A stretch of 64,000 nucleotides of DNA, taken from positions 52,514,001 through 52,578,000 of the forward strand of contig CM114272.1 of NCBI GenBank assembly GCA_050084515.1, given 5' to 3'. Origin of the DNA: Blasia pusilla. Its lineage: Eukaryota; Marchantiophyta; Marchantiopsida; Blasiales. Below are positions 12,543-23,858 of the stretch, piece by piece. The notes beneath the pieces were generated by a model. That model was given only the letters and a program-made list of their open reading frames with translations, had not been told where the DNA came from and made no database searches. The stretch's first letter is position 1. The number at the start of each line of letters is the position of its first letter. Both the position numbers and the translations under genes were made by a program.

Positions 12543-13811
12543 ATGAGATTGGCTTCTTATTTCTCGAGTAGTGAGTGCGAGGGTTTTGATTCAAACTTGA
12601 CCCTATTTATTCCCTCTTACAAATTACAGTACCCATTTTCTCACGAACAGTTGTTGAGGTAAAGTGAACTCATTCATTCACTGTCATTCATTCTCGCTGA
12701 ACTTCATTTATTGCTAGATAGAGTAAGACATGTCTCTGCTTTACGAGCTTTATGAACTAAAATACTGAGCTCTATGTAGTTGCGGATGAACATAGGAGGC
12801 TCAGTTTGCCCCGAATAAGCGGCCCTTGATGTGATCTCAAGATTAGCTCGCGCGTTCTTGACGTCCCCTACCCTGGTAAAGTGAACTCAATCATTTACCG
12901 AGCTCTACTGTCATTCATACATGCTGAACTTCATTTATTGCTAGATAGAGTAAGACATGTCTTTGCTTTACAAGTCTACATTGCTCCGAGCTCTATGAAC
13001 TAAAATATTGAGCTCGGTGTAGTTGCGGATGAACATAGCAGGCTCGGTTTGCCCCGATTAAGCGGCCCTTGATGTGATCTCAAGATCAGCTCCCGCGTTC
13101 TTGACCTCCCCTACAGCAGCAACTTTAACGACTTCTTGAGAGCTCCTACACATTCGACGGTCGCTCCATCACCTCCAGAGCTCCTCACATTTCGGGCAGC
13201 TTCCGACATCTGCAACATCCGAAACAGAAAAGGAGCAGAACGAAAACTACCTAGAGATGGCAACAAGAATCACAGCAAAAAAGTCAACACAAGGAAGAGG
13301 AAAGAGTGTGTCCAAGGTAACGAGCTCGAAAAAACATTACGGTGTAAAGTCACCAGATCTCGAAGCATTGGAGAGTACAAAATGGTCTCCAATAAGTCAT
13401 GGGGACTGTATGCGCTTGAGCAAATGGAACAAGTTGCACTGTGATGGTCCCACTTGGGGAGAGCTGATAACCCCCGTGCATGCTCCGGGATTTGAGTATG
13501 CAATAAAGGACTCCATGCCCGCTGTAGTCCTCCCTACGGATTCCGACAAAGGGTACGATCCGAAGCCAGTTGGAGGAGAGGGAATAGATGTTGTAGAGGA
13601 AGGGACTCCTCCCTATTACATAAGGAGGCCCGGCATAGAAAGGGAACATACTGAGGAGGGAGCCTCTGCTAAGAAGCGGAGAATGACCCCGCACACTAAT
13701 CGAAATCAGAAAATCTCACCATCCAAGGGAAGGTCCGCGGTAACTCCACAGTGCACAAAGAAATCCCCACGTAAAGGGCAAAAGGGGAAAGAAGTTGTAG
13801 TGAATATTTAG
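12543..13811 (+). CDS. Unrecognised Helitron-borne gene (two overlapping reading frames)
   Basis: I do not recognise this product. An ATG at 12543 opens a frame to 12658. Removing a GT-AG intron (12659-13116) continues it in phase to a stop at 13444, giving 147 residues. In another frame, ATG 13257 opens 184 codons to 13811. That product starts MATRITAKKSTQGRG, is rich in Lys/Arg, and contains KKRRMTPHTNRNQK, a nuclear-signal-like patch, and a basic tail (KKSPRKGQKGK). The two frames overlap by 188 bases, so they may be one gene split by a frameshift, or alternatives of one locus. The intron is made almost wholly of a tandem duplication. The locus lies between the Helitron 5' end and its RepHel gene, as captured genes often do. 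Confidence 0.4.
12660..13114 (+). repeat. Tandem duplication of about 215-240 bp
   Basis: 12660-12871 and 12877-13114 are two head-to-tail copies, both beginning TAAAGTGAACTCA and ending near GCGTTCTTGACxTCCCCTAC. They share blocks such as TTGCTAGATAGAGTAAGACA and GTAGTTGCGGATGAACATAG. The second copy has an extra block containing CCGAGCTCTACTGTC. Only the second ends in a usable CTACAG splice acceptor; the first reads CTACCCTGG. The duplication therefore lengthens a probable intron. Confidence 0.85.
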
Positions 13812-14865
13812 ATCCATATCTGAATTTGGGATCTAGGAGAGGGTGAGCATGCCGATCAGGAGTAGAGTAAATCAAATAGTCATGTACTGCTTACTTTGAA
13901 ATGAAAGCGATATAAAAGTATTTTGAATGTCTCTGCCAACCCCTCTTTCAGTATTCAACTTGAGGACTAACTCCACCCATTTTTCCCCTACGTGTCCCAG
14001 GTGTACATGTGTAATAGGAGAGAAATAGCTTCGGAGACCAATAGCGTGGCTGTCAAAAGAGACACTGTAGCCGAAGTGCTAGGGATCGGTAGCCCAACGT
14101 GCTACCGATCCCTAGCACCCTACCGATCGGGCTGCGCTATGCCGAAAGAGTGTACTATCAAACGAGCCCGAACATCAAAAGCACAATAGCCAAACTAAAT
14201 CCCCGAGTTCCGATGTGCAATGTTGTGAGAGCCCGACCGTGAAGAAATCCCCGAGACCCGATCTGCAAGGTTGTGAGATCCCGACTGTCAAAAGCACCTG
14301 AGTCAAACAACTAGCAAGAGAGCCCGACCGTAAAAAATACCCAGAGTCGAACAAGTAGCAAGAGATCCTAGCAAGATAACCTGAGAGCCGGAGAGTTAGG
14401 GAAAGTCTAACTCAATCAAGAACACCAAAGAGCAGAACCGGAAAGAGGATGAGCCTGGACAGCTTGCAATCAGATCTCCAGGAGCTGCGGAAGGTTCGCT
14501 GCATTCGAAGATATTCTTGAGCGTTCGCCGAAAGGTACCCGAGTCAAAGCTAGCAAGACAGCCTAGCTCAGAGCCGAAAATGAACATTGCAGATCGAGTG
14601 CGCACGAGCCGGGAGGAGGGTGCAGATCAAGTGCCTAGCTCAGAACTGAAAATGAACATTGCAGATGGAGCAGCTTGAGTGCTCAAGCGCGCACGAGCCG
14701 GACGGAGGGGCGCGCTCAAGCGCCCCTGTATAATGCACTCAGAGTGCAGGCACCTGAGGGATCGGAGAGGAGGGCGGAGAGAGCTAGCAAGAGAGTAAAT
14801 CAGCTACCTAGGGAAAGACAGACAACAAGGTGCATAGTACCCAACGAAAACCCTAAACAAAAATG
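13812..14865. other. Helitron interior: 3' flank of cargo gene and repeat-rich DNA
   Basis: After the cargo frame ends there is AT-rich 3'-UTR-like sequence to about 13930. It passes into purine-rich sequence with recurring words such as GAGCCCGACCGT and CCCGAG, containing the hairpin at 14076. No coding region is recognised. Confidence 0.5.
14076..14118. repeat. Perfect 18-bp-arm hairpin inside the Helitron
   Basis: GTGCTAGGGATCGGTAGC (14076-14093) and its exact reverse complement (14101-14118) flank a 7-base loop, CCAACGT. A partial echo, CTACCGATCGGGC, follows immediately. Confidence 0.9.
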
Positions 14866-15190
14866 AGCTGAAAATGAGCGCACTCGAGTGCGCACGAGCC
14901 GGGAGGAGTCGGAGTTCTGGAGTGCTCGAGCCTAGCCAAAAATGAGCCGAAAATGAGCCGAGCCAAAAATGAGCCTAGCCGAAAATGAGCGCACTCGAGT
15001 GCGCACGAGCCGGGAGGAGTCGGAGTTCTGGAGTGCTCGAGCCTAGCCAAAAATGAGCTGAAAATGAGCCGAGCCAAAAATGAGCTGAAAATGAGCCGAG
15101 CCAAAAATGAGCCAAAAATGAGCGCACTCAAGCTCGTGCGCTCGAGTGCGCACGAGCCGGGAGGAGTCATGCTTCTAGAGTGCTCGAGCG
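14594..15190 (+). repeat. GC-rich tandem repeats with period about 111 bp
   Basis: A module containing the perfect palindrome GCGCACTCGAGTGCGC followed by ACGAGCCGGGAGGAGTC recurs at about 14877, 14988 and, more diverged, 15140. Incomplete copies lie at 14597 and 14690. Between the modules lie short repeats of the type AGCCAAAAATGAGC / CTGAAAATGAGC. The open minus-strand frame at 15260-14853 is simply this repeat translated (LIFSSFLARL units) and is not called as a gene. Confidence 0.85.
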
Positions 15191-15398
15191 CGCACAAGCC
15201 GGACGGAGGGGCACGCACGAGACGGACGGGAGGCGCGCTCAAGCCAGAGAGCGGACGCACTCAGGGGATCGGACGCACTCAGAGAGCGAGCGATCGAAGA
15301 GGAGGGCGGACGGATGAGCTCCCAAGGGCAAGCGACTGAGAGTGGGGGTGGGAGTGAAGGGAGTGGATTGGGTAGGGGGAAGGGTGTAGGGTGTAGGG

Positions 15399-15472
15399 TG
15401 ACGGCTCACGGCTCATGCCGTGAGCCGTCAGATGCACCATCTAACGGCCTCCTTTTCCTAGCCGTTAGATGG
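15399..15472. repeat. Pair of perfect hairpins inside the Helitron
   Basis: TGACGGCTCACGGC / GCCGTGAGCCGTCA (15399-15412 / 15417-15430) has a 4-base loop. It is followed after 6 bases by CCATCTAACGGC / GCCGTTAGATGG (15437-15448 / 15461-15472) with a 12-base loop. Both share the word ACGGC at the inner edge. Confidence 0.9.
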
Positions 15473-15499
15473 GAGACGGCCAGGAAATAACGACCGTAG

Positions 15500-16131
15500 G
15501 ATTCGAAGGCGGCGCATGCACGGGGGCGGGGCTCGGTTTAGGGCTAGGGTTGGGAATGTTAGGTTAGGGCCAAGTTTGGCCTACCGAACCTGGGTTTTTT
15601 TCAATGAATTTCCTTACAAAAAAATTTTAAATGTAATTTTCTCCTTTTTAACCTTTTTTCCCAATTTTTCCCCAATTATTTACAATTTCTAATTTTTGAG
15701 AAAATTAAAATAAATCTTCCCCCTTACTCTTCTCCCCTAAATTCTTTTCTTTCCGTAAATTTTATTTTATAAATTTCATTTCTCTATGTTTTTCTTTCAA
15801 TTTGTAATTTTTATTAAAATAAATCTCCCCCCTTACTCTTCTTCCCTAAATTCTTTTCTTTCCCTAAATTTTATCTTATAAATTTCATATTCTCTTTTTT
15901 TTTCATTCAATTTATAATTTTTAAAGAAAATCAAATTGGAAATGAAAAATTGCCCTTACTAATTTCCTTTCTCTTCTCTCCTCTTTTCTTTTCTTCTCTT
16001 TTCTTTTTATTCTTTCTTCTTTTGATCATTTTATTTCAATTCTCAATACTTCCGTTGTGTGTCATGTAGATGATGAGTGTTGGCGGATCGTCACTAAACA
16101 GGGAGAGACGGCACTTGGTATTATTACAAAT
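15500..16131. other. Pyrimidine-rich leader before the RepHel gene
   Basis: TC- and T-rich sequence with a direct repeat of a block of about 90 bases containing CCCCCTTACTCTTCT (about 15715 and 15830). It probably includes the promoter and 5' UTR of the Helitron enzyme gene. Confidence 0.45.
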
Positions 16132-19100
16132 ATGCCAATTTCGCAACAAAGTTCGGGAAGACATATTGAAGTATCGGAGAATACCTCCCCGATGTAAGAA
16201 CCTTTGCTTAGGGTAGGGACTTAAGCATCTTATTTCCATTTCAACGATGATGCCTTACATACCATTTTCTCGACAATATATTTTTCTCATGCATTAAACC
16301 CAATTTTTGCACAGACTTCCTCTTCCATCAAATCCTACGGATTTGCGTGACTTCCGAAAATTGATGCGTACGAATGCACAACAAAAAAGGCGTGTCCGTC
16401 ACAAGGAAATCTTAGCTCAACAAACAGGTCTCGAAGATGAACTCCAACCTGAAACATCTCCAACGTAAGTGTACTACATCGACGTTCATTTAGCCTGTCC
16501 AATTTCCCACCAAATATTGACTTTTCATTTAATTTTGTAAGCTTTTAACATTCATGTGTTGTTCCAGACTTCCAATCTCATTGAATCCAGTCAATATACG
16601 TGACTTTCAGAAGGTTCTACGTGGCGAAGCCCAAAAACGAAAGCGTGCTATTCGGGCTGATAGAATGGAAGCTCTCAAAGAAAAAAAGAGGAATTACTAT
16701 CGAGAGTATAGAAAAAGAAGGAAAGGGCTTAATGGTCAAGTTCAGCCTGAGAGTATTGCACCTATTCCATTGAATAGGTACCTATATCTAACTACTATTC
16801 ACTTCATAACTACTTGATTTACTCCATATTTGATTTGTATTTATTCTTATCAATATTTTGACATATTTTCTCAGGCCTTCAAATGAAGATGGAATAATAG
16901 TAGAAGAATATCAAGAAGTGAGCGAACAATCGACGGATTATATTTATATATCGCCCAGACTCGAGTTAGTTGACAATGCATTTCATGAAGTTATCGAGAA
17001 TACATCCACGATTGGGCCACCACAAGTTGAGTTACCTACCACTCCTCCTATTCCAATTCAAGATGAAGTTGTCAAAAATTCGTCGACCGCTCTTCCTATT
17101 CAAGTTCAAGATGAAGTTATCGACATTTCGTCGACCACTCTTCCTATTCTTGTTCCAGATGAAGTTTTCAACAATTCATCGACTTTTGCCCAACTCGGGG
17201 ATGAATCAAGGTCAAGAGTAGATGCCATGTCTCCTAATGGAGTTTTGTTATCTCCACAACGTGCCACTGTACCAAACACTTCTATAATTTGTGCATCGTC
17301 CACCCTTGATAGAGTTGTAAGATTAAATACAACTCTCAATCTTGCAAGCAGGCCAAATTTTTCAAGAAATTGATATTCGAAATTTGCGATTACAAAGGAG
17401 TTTGAATCGTACTAGCGGTCGTCGTACATTAGGTTCTATGACAGAGATATGTCCCTCATGCCATGCTTTGCATTGGAAATGTGAAGTGGTCAAAGGTAAG
17501 TTTGGTGACTCACCATATGGCATGTGTTGTGGCCATGGAAGAATATACTTACCTCTCTTGAGATCATCTCCTCCATTTCTGAAATCCTTGATTTCGGGTG
17601 TTGGTCCTAGAAGCGTTCATTTTCTTACACATGCTCGAGCTTATAATTCTGCACTTCAACTTGCATCTACCGGGGTACATGTAAACGAAAAAATTGGTGG
17701 CACTGGACACTTTAGGGTCCAAGGCGGGATCTATCATTCCATTGAACCTTTACATCCTGATATTGGGGGACATCCTCAATTTGCTCAACTATACATCCAT
17801 GATACTGCAAATGAATTGGAAAATCGTGCTAGAGTTATGTCTACATCTTCTATTCTTAATATGGATATTTTGAAAGGTCTCCAAGACATGTTACATGAAT
17901 GCAATCCATATGTGAAGATCTTTCGTCATATGGCATATGAAGCAAGTGATCTTAATGTGCGGATTATCCTCAAGGCAAGTAAGAGAGGACTTGATGCAAG
18001 GCGTTATAACTTACCAATTGCGTCCGAAGTTGCTGCTATTTTGCCGGGTGATGGAAGTGAACACGTTGAGCATCGTGATATAATTGTACGACTACATGGA
18101 GGAGGAGTCAAACGTATATCCGACCTCAACGAAGCATATATTCCCTTACACTTTGTTTTGTTATTTATCTATGGTGAAGCAGGTTGGCATCTTGGAATAC
18201 CCTTTGGGCGAATTGAAGGTTGTAGGGAATCCCGACGATTGGGCCACATTATTCATGGAGAAGAGGGACATCTTGAACCTGCAGATGATTGCATGGATGA
18301 GGACATAGTTTATGGTGATATTGTTGAGGAAAGAAGAACAAAATGTGTTACGGCCTTGCAATTTGCATGTTTTCGACTTCAAACTCGGGTTGGAGGAGAA
18401 GATAACAATCGCTTATTGCGGCTTCGTCGATTTACTCGAGAATATATGGTTGACCTCTACGCCAATGTGGAAATGCAACGATTATCATGGGTGCGCTTAA
18501 ATCAGAAGGAATTGAGGGCTGAATTATATCAAGGTGTAAAGGATGCCATGCATCGACAAGATGCGGATAGCAGAAGGCTTGGGAAACGAATTATATTACC
18601 TTCTTATTTTACTGGAGGGCCACGTCATATGCATCAATTGTATCAGGATGCAATGGCAATTGTACGACATTTTGGGAAGCCTGAGTACTTCTTAACCATG
18701 ACATGCAATCCAAAGTGGGAGGAGATTACTTCAGCCCTATTACCAGGCCAATCAACTGCAGACCGACCAGATTTGGTTGTGCGGGTTTTTGAGAAGAAAA
18801 AGAAGGAGTTGTTACGACTTATCATCAAGAAGCAGATATTAGGCCGAGTTGTTCATCCATGTGGTGGAATTCCAAAAAAAGAGGATTACCGCATGTGCAT
18901 GTCCTTATTATTTTAGGTCGTGAGGATAAACCACATACCACAAGTGATTATGATCGTATCATTTCAGCTGAAATCTCTGATCAATCTACCCATCCAAGGT
19001 TGTATTCTATCGTTTCTAATTGCATGGTTCACGGTCCATGTGGACCATTAAATCCAAATGCTCCGTGTATGGATAAGGAAACAAAAAAATGTACAAAAGG

Positions 19101-22100
19101 CTATCCTAAAGCTTTTGCGGCCAACACTACCAAAATAGAAGATGGTTATCCGATATATTGTAGGTAAGGACCCTTTTATTTTTTAGGCATATGTATTCAT
19201 GATTCCTTCTAATATATTCATTCATGATTAATTACGATTGTTATTGTATTTTTGTAGATTGGAGAATGGAAGGGCGATAATTAAGAGCGAACATTCATTG
19301 GATAATAGTTGGGTTGTACCTTACAATCCGATGTTATGCACCCTATTTGATTGTCACATTAATTTGGAGATTACAAGTAGTGTTTCTGTTGTCAAGTACT
19401 TATAAAAATATGTTTATAAAGGATCTGATGCCGTGTCATTTAAGTTGTCAAAGGATATGGATACATCAATGTAATCGAAGTTATTGACGAGACAACGTCA
19501 TATCTTGATGCGAGGTATGATTTTATGGATTGACTTCTCTGATGCATTATATTTTATTTCTCATCTTCACGTAATTATGGGAGAGTCCTTCTCATGTAAT
19601 TTCTCACTCAAATACTTGGAATTCTCATTATTCCAGATATATATCTTCTTCAGAAGCATGTCGGCGTCTCTTTAAGTTTAGTCTACATGCTGAACTTCCA
19701 AGTATCGTACGACTAGCAGTCCATCTTCAAGAACAACAATTAGTCTACTTCAATGATGTTGACGCTCCTGGAGATATTTTGCAACGAAAAAGAGAGACAA
19801 CATTGACCCAATGCTTTGCAACCAATCTATCTGACTCCAGTGCTCGAAAATATCTATACATAGATTTTCCTTCTTATTATCGTTGGAGTAACAAGAGATG
19901 GATTCGTAGGGTACAAAAACAAAATGGTTGTGGCCATCCCATTGGTCGCTTATACCTTACTCATCCAGGTAAATGCTCACAACTTCTTTGTACATAATTC
20001 CTTTTATATTCCACCTCTAAAGCAGTGTATCTATATGTTGGGATAAACTCATTTAGTTTAATTCCTCATAGGTGAAGGAGAACGTCATTGGTTGAGATTA
20101 CTTCTCCATCATGTTCGAGGAGCAACTACGTATGAATTTTTAAGAAGTGTTAATGGGATATTATGTCCAACATTCAAGGAGGCTTCTATCCAATTAGGAC
20201 TTCTTGAGGATGATAGGGAAGTGTTCTTTTGCTTTGAAGAAGCTTCTACAATTTGTACACGTTCTTCACTTCGTCGCCCATTTGCAATTATTCTAGCGTA
20301 CAACACATCTGCTCAACCTGCAACACTTTGGAGTCAATTCTTGGTTCCAATGGTAGAAGATCTCTTATATGAACGGCGTCTGGTAAGAATTCATTAATAC
20401 CCTTGCATATTTTTTTTATTCTTAATACTATCTTCTATTGAGCATTCAACAGTCTAACAAATTTTGGATTATCATCCTATTTTGTAGAAAATTGGAATTC
20501 CTAATCTTCCCGTTGAAGATGCTATGGTTAATACTGCATTGTTGGAAGTCCATTATTATTTACAAGATCAAGGAAAAAGACTCTTAGACTTTCCAGACAT
20601 GCCCCAACCTGACTTCCAAGGACTTCAATCAAATTCATATTTGGAGGAACAAGAGCTTTTGTATGATACGGAAGAACTATTTGAGCAAGTGCAATAAGGA
20701 GATGCATGTCTAAATGAAGGACAACATATTATTTGGAATGCTATAGATCATGAGCTTGATAAAATATGCTTGGATGCTCCACCATCTCCAAAAGTCTTTT
20801 TCATCGATGGCCCAGGTGGAACGGGAAAAACATTTTTATATAATCTTCTTCTTGCAAGTGTAAGGAGTGCAAGAGATATAGCTTTGGCTGTGGCGTCATG
20901 TGGAATAGCTGCTCTATTGTTAGACGGAGGACGTACTGTACATTCGCGATTCAAAATCCCCATCAATCTTCATGAGAGCTCTACTTGCAAGTAAGTGCCA
21001 ATTCTGGTGATGCAAAAAATTTAATTTCCTCCAATTCTGGTGGCACAAGTTCTAATTTACTCCCCTTTTCTTACTGTAGTTTGTCGGTTAATAGTGATGG
21101 AGCGCGCTTAATCCGTGATGGAATGCTTATTATATGGGATGAAGCTCCTATGGCTCATCGTCACGCATTTGAGGATGTAAATCGGACTTTACAAGATATT
21201 ATGGGAGTTGTTTCTGATGAACACAGACAATTACCATTTGGTGGAAAACTTATGGTATTTGGTGGTGATTTTCGTCAAGTGTTGCATGTTGTTCGTCTTG
21301 GGGATCGGCCGCAAATCATCCAAGCCACCATAAAGAGGTCATCTCTTTGGTCTAATGTAAAGGTCATGAAGTTGACTACAAACATGCGAGTTCAGAGGTT
21401 GGAAGGTCACTTGCGTAGTGAACAACAAGCTTTTGCTGATTGGTTATTAGAAGTGGGAGAGGGTCGTATACCTTTGCATCCACATTTGGGAGAAAATTTT
21501 ATACAATTACCATCTGAAATTGTTACTAGAAGTAATAAGATATGTGATCTTATTGATTTGATATATCAAAATTTTCCATCTGAATTCAATAACATTGATT
21601 TCTTGAGAGATACGGAAATTTTGACTCTAAGAAATCAAGATGTAGATGACATAAATGCAAGCGTAATGTCGCGGTTTCCAGAAGAGGTAATCCCTTTAAC
21701 TTTTATAAAAGAGTTATTCAATTACAAGTTTGGATATTAATATTACCTTTTCTTACAAACTCATTATATTTTGTGTAGAGGAGCAAGTTTACCTCAGCGT
21801 CGACTCTATTCCAAACGAGGGGATGACTCATATATATCCAACTGAATTTTTGAACACATGCTTGCCTTCAGGACTTCCTCCGCACCGATTGTGTTTGAAG
21901 ATTGGGGCACCAATCATGCTGTTACGAAACATGAATGGACCACATGGACAAGCAAACGGGACAAGATTGGTGATTTGTGGATTTATGCAACATTGCATAG
22001 ATGCTGAAATTATCACAGGGAAGAATATTGGAGATCGAATTTTTATTCCACGTATCCCATTGATTGCATCAGATTCAGGTTTGCCATTTGATTTACGTAG

Positions 22101-22338
22101 GTTTCAATTCCCTATTCGACCGGCTTTTGCTATGACTATCAATAAGTCCCAAGGTCAAACTTTGCAAAAGGTGGGCATTTACTTGCCTACTCCAGTATTT
22201 TCTCATGGCCAATTATATGTAGCATTATCTAGAGTAGGAAAGAGAAGTTCTATCCACATTACAATTGGAAGCGATGAACATTCAAATAAGGAACGTGACT
22301 ATACACTGAATGTAGTATATAAAGAAATTCTCGGATAA
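16132..22338 (+). pseudogene. Helitron RepHel (HUH endonuclease-PIF1 helicase), disrupted
   Basis: N-terminal exons 16132-16193, 16315-16464, 16568-16777 and 16875 onward join in phase. Exons 2 and 3 are homologous to each other (LPLPSNPTDLRDFRK versus LPISLNPVNIRDFQK). From 17342 comes the zinc-finger-like CPSCHALHWKCE and the Helitron N domain (SWVRLNQKELRAELYQG, FLTMTCNPKWEE). The HUH motif is GLPHVHVLI at about 18880. The helicase half has Walker A GPGGTGKT (20810), Walker B LIIWDEAPM, FGGDFRQVL, LTTNMR, INKSQGQTL and GQLYVALSRV, ending at 22338. Breaks: a frame change at about 17340-17370, a frameshift at about 18850, TAA at 19403 between the two Tyr of the KYL.KYV motif, a frameshift at about 19455, and TAA at 20695. 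The helicase is otherwise open, with clean introns (for example 20990-21078). Confidence 0.93.
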
Positions 22339-22412
22339 AATAAATATTTAAAAATCAGATCAGAAAATTTTTTCCTTCATGCCTATTTGCATCTTTCGTA
22401 TTCCCTCTTGCA

Positions 22413-22440
22413 CCCATGCATCGCACGGGCAACTTACTAG
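22413..22440 (+). other. Helitron 3' terminal hairpin and CTAG end
   Basis: CCCATGC (22413-22419), loop ATC, GCACGGG (22423-22429), then 11 bases to the terminal CTAG. The stem has one A.C mismatch, and restoring the CpG would make it perfect. In Helitrons this hairpin acts as the transposition terminator. Confidence 0.9.
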
Positions 22441-22848
22441 TCCATAGGATAGATGAATCTTATATACATTTGATGATGATAGCTGATGTATGTTGGTTTG
22501 CAATACATATTTGCATGACATGACATATAGTTGTCGAGACAACAAGAAAATGCTCCCATTACGTAATTAGCAAGTAAATATTTGTTTGGAATCTTGGATC
22601 CATGACTATTACCTTGCTTCGTGCATAGCGATAGCTCTACACTAATAGTAGTTTATGGTTGAATCGAATTACAACCATTGTGCTTTATTTTTTACTTTCA
22701 ATGCCTTACTCATGTATCTTTATTAGTTATGAAAACTCTCGCATCGTTGCAACTTCTTGATCGAGTGCGTTGTGATGCTTAATCCTATTGTTGTCAATTT
22801 ATGTACATCAAAGTTCAAACTCTCTTATTTTCATTTCTCTTATCACAC

Positions 22849-23325
22849 CTTTTGATCAAGGTTGCACAGAAATGGACATGCCGCTCGCGTACCCGCGGCC
22901 CACATCCAAGCGTAGACCCTGAGCCCGCCAAGCCCGTTGGGCCGTTGCGTAGACCCGGGCTTGCTAAGCCTGTATTTTTTTTGTGGCTCGCGCGCGTCCC
23001 ACACCAGCCCGCGGCAGGCCCACAGCTAGTACTAAGCCTCCATTGGGCGAGCTCAAAGCCCGCACAATGCCAGCCCGCCCCAATCGACATGCTCAAGCCC
23101 TTGCAGGTCTCGCATGGCGAGCTCAAACACAGGCCTTCCGAAAGCTAGTGCGGGCCACAAAACGGGTGCGGGCTCGACCAACCCAGGTCTACGTGACGGG
23201 CTCTGGTGCGGGCCGCGGGTTCCCACGCCTGCACGAAGATATTCGTCCCTAGGACGGACATAAGTCCACGAACATGGACATGTGCACAGACACGGACTTT
23301 GTCTGTGTGCAACCTTTCTTTTGAT
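22849..23325. mobile_element. hAT-type MITE, copy 2, with 8-bp target duplication
   Basis: The element (22857-23317, 461 bp) starts CAAGGTTGCACAGA and ends TGTGTGCAACCTTT, with the last base altered from G to T. It is flanked by the identical octamer CTTTTGAT (22849-22856 and 23318-23325). The GC-rich interior is longer than in copy 1 and contains CCCGCGGCCCAC, AGCCCGTTGGGCCG and, near the right end, GGACATAAGTCC, a palindrome. No transposase is present. Confidence 0.9.
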
Positions 23326-23534
23326 TGTGTTTCCTCTTTGTTTTTACCCTTCTTATTATATTTTCTAGGTTCTAGACTTGTCATTTATGCCATGGAATTA
23401 TTCATAAAATTAATTCTATTGCATTTCTACATTCCTTTCATACAAAGAAAATACTTTTCCTTTTTAATGCCTACATCTCCCCACCTTATCTTTTTGGAAG
23501 TTTCTACATAATTGTAACATGATTCTAGATATGA

Positions 23535-23783
23535 CTAGATGATACGCGTTGGATGCATGGGGTAATCTAAATTAATTGTTGTGCTTACCCGTAAGTGACA
23601 ACTTAACTAACCCCTTAAATTTGTAATTGGTTTACCTTTCACGTCAATTTCAAACGATCTTATTGGTTGAAAAATCGAACGATCTATTGGCTAAGAGGGT
23701 GAGCGGTCCTATTGCCTGAGAGGGTCATGTGTCAAGAGGAGAGATGTTTGAAAATTAAAATGACTCTCCATTAATAATATAAA
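23535..23783 (-). mobile_element. Small Helitron on the minus strand (249 bp)
   Basis: Read on the minus strand it starts TTTATATTATTAATGGAGAG (canonical TC changed to TT, preceded by A) and ends CCCATGCATCC...ATCTAG followed by T. The interior carries repeats of the type CTCTCAGGCAATAGGACC / CTCTTAGCCAATAGATCG and the segment CTCTCCTCTTGACACATG, which it shares with the Helitron at 23859. It is non-coding. Confidence 0.7.
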
Positions 23784-23858
23784 TGCAATAATGCACATAG
23801 CAACTTTCATATCATATGTAGTAGACTCTTCCTAATACCATAGGTTAGGGTTGATATA

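Larger units (their letters stand above)
12286..22440 (+). mobile_element. Full-length Helitron (10.2 kb), degenerate autonomous type
   Basis: The 5' end is TCTATACTATTATGGGAGAG, preceded by A at 12285. The 3' end is ACTAG, followed by T at 22441, so insertion was between A and T without target duplication. An imperfect hairpin, CCCaTGC-atc-GCAcGGG (22413-22429), lies 11 bases before the end. Its single mismatch (A where G is expected) looks like CpG decay. Inside, a Helitron Rep/helicase gene runs in the same direction (16132-22338) but is broken. Before it come about 3.8 kb of unusual content: a possible cargo gene (12543-13811), a tandem duplication, GC-rich repeats and several perfect hairpins. 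Autonomous plant Helitrons are usually about 8-16 kb, so the size fits. Confidence 0.92.

Noticed and set aside
14853-15260. 135-codon minus-strand frame with repeated LIFSSFLARL units
   Set aside because: It is only the translation of the GC-rich tandem repeat in the Helitron, with no start context and no domain.
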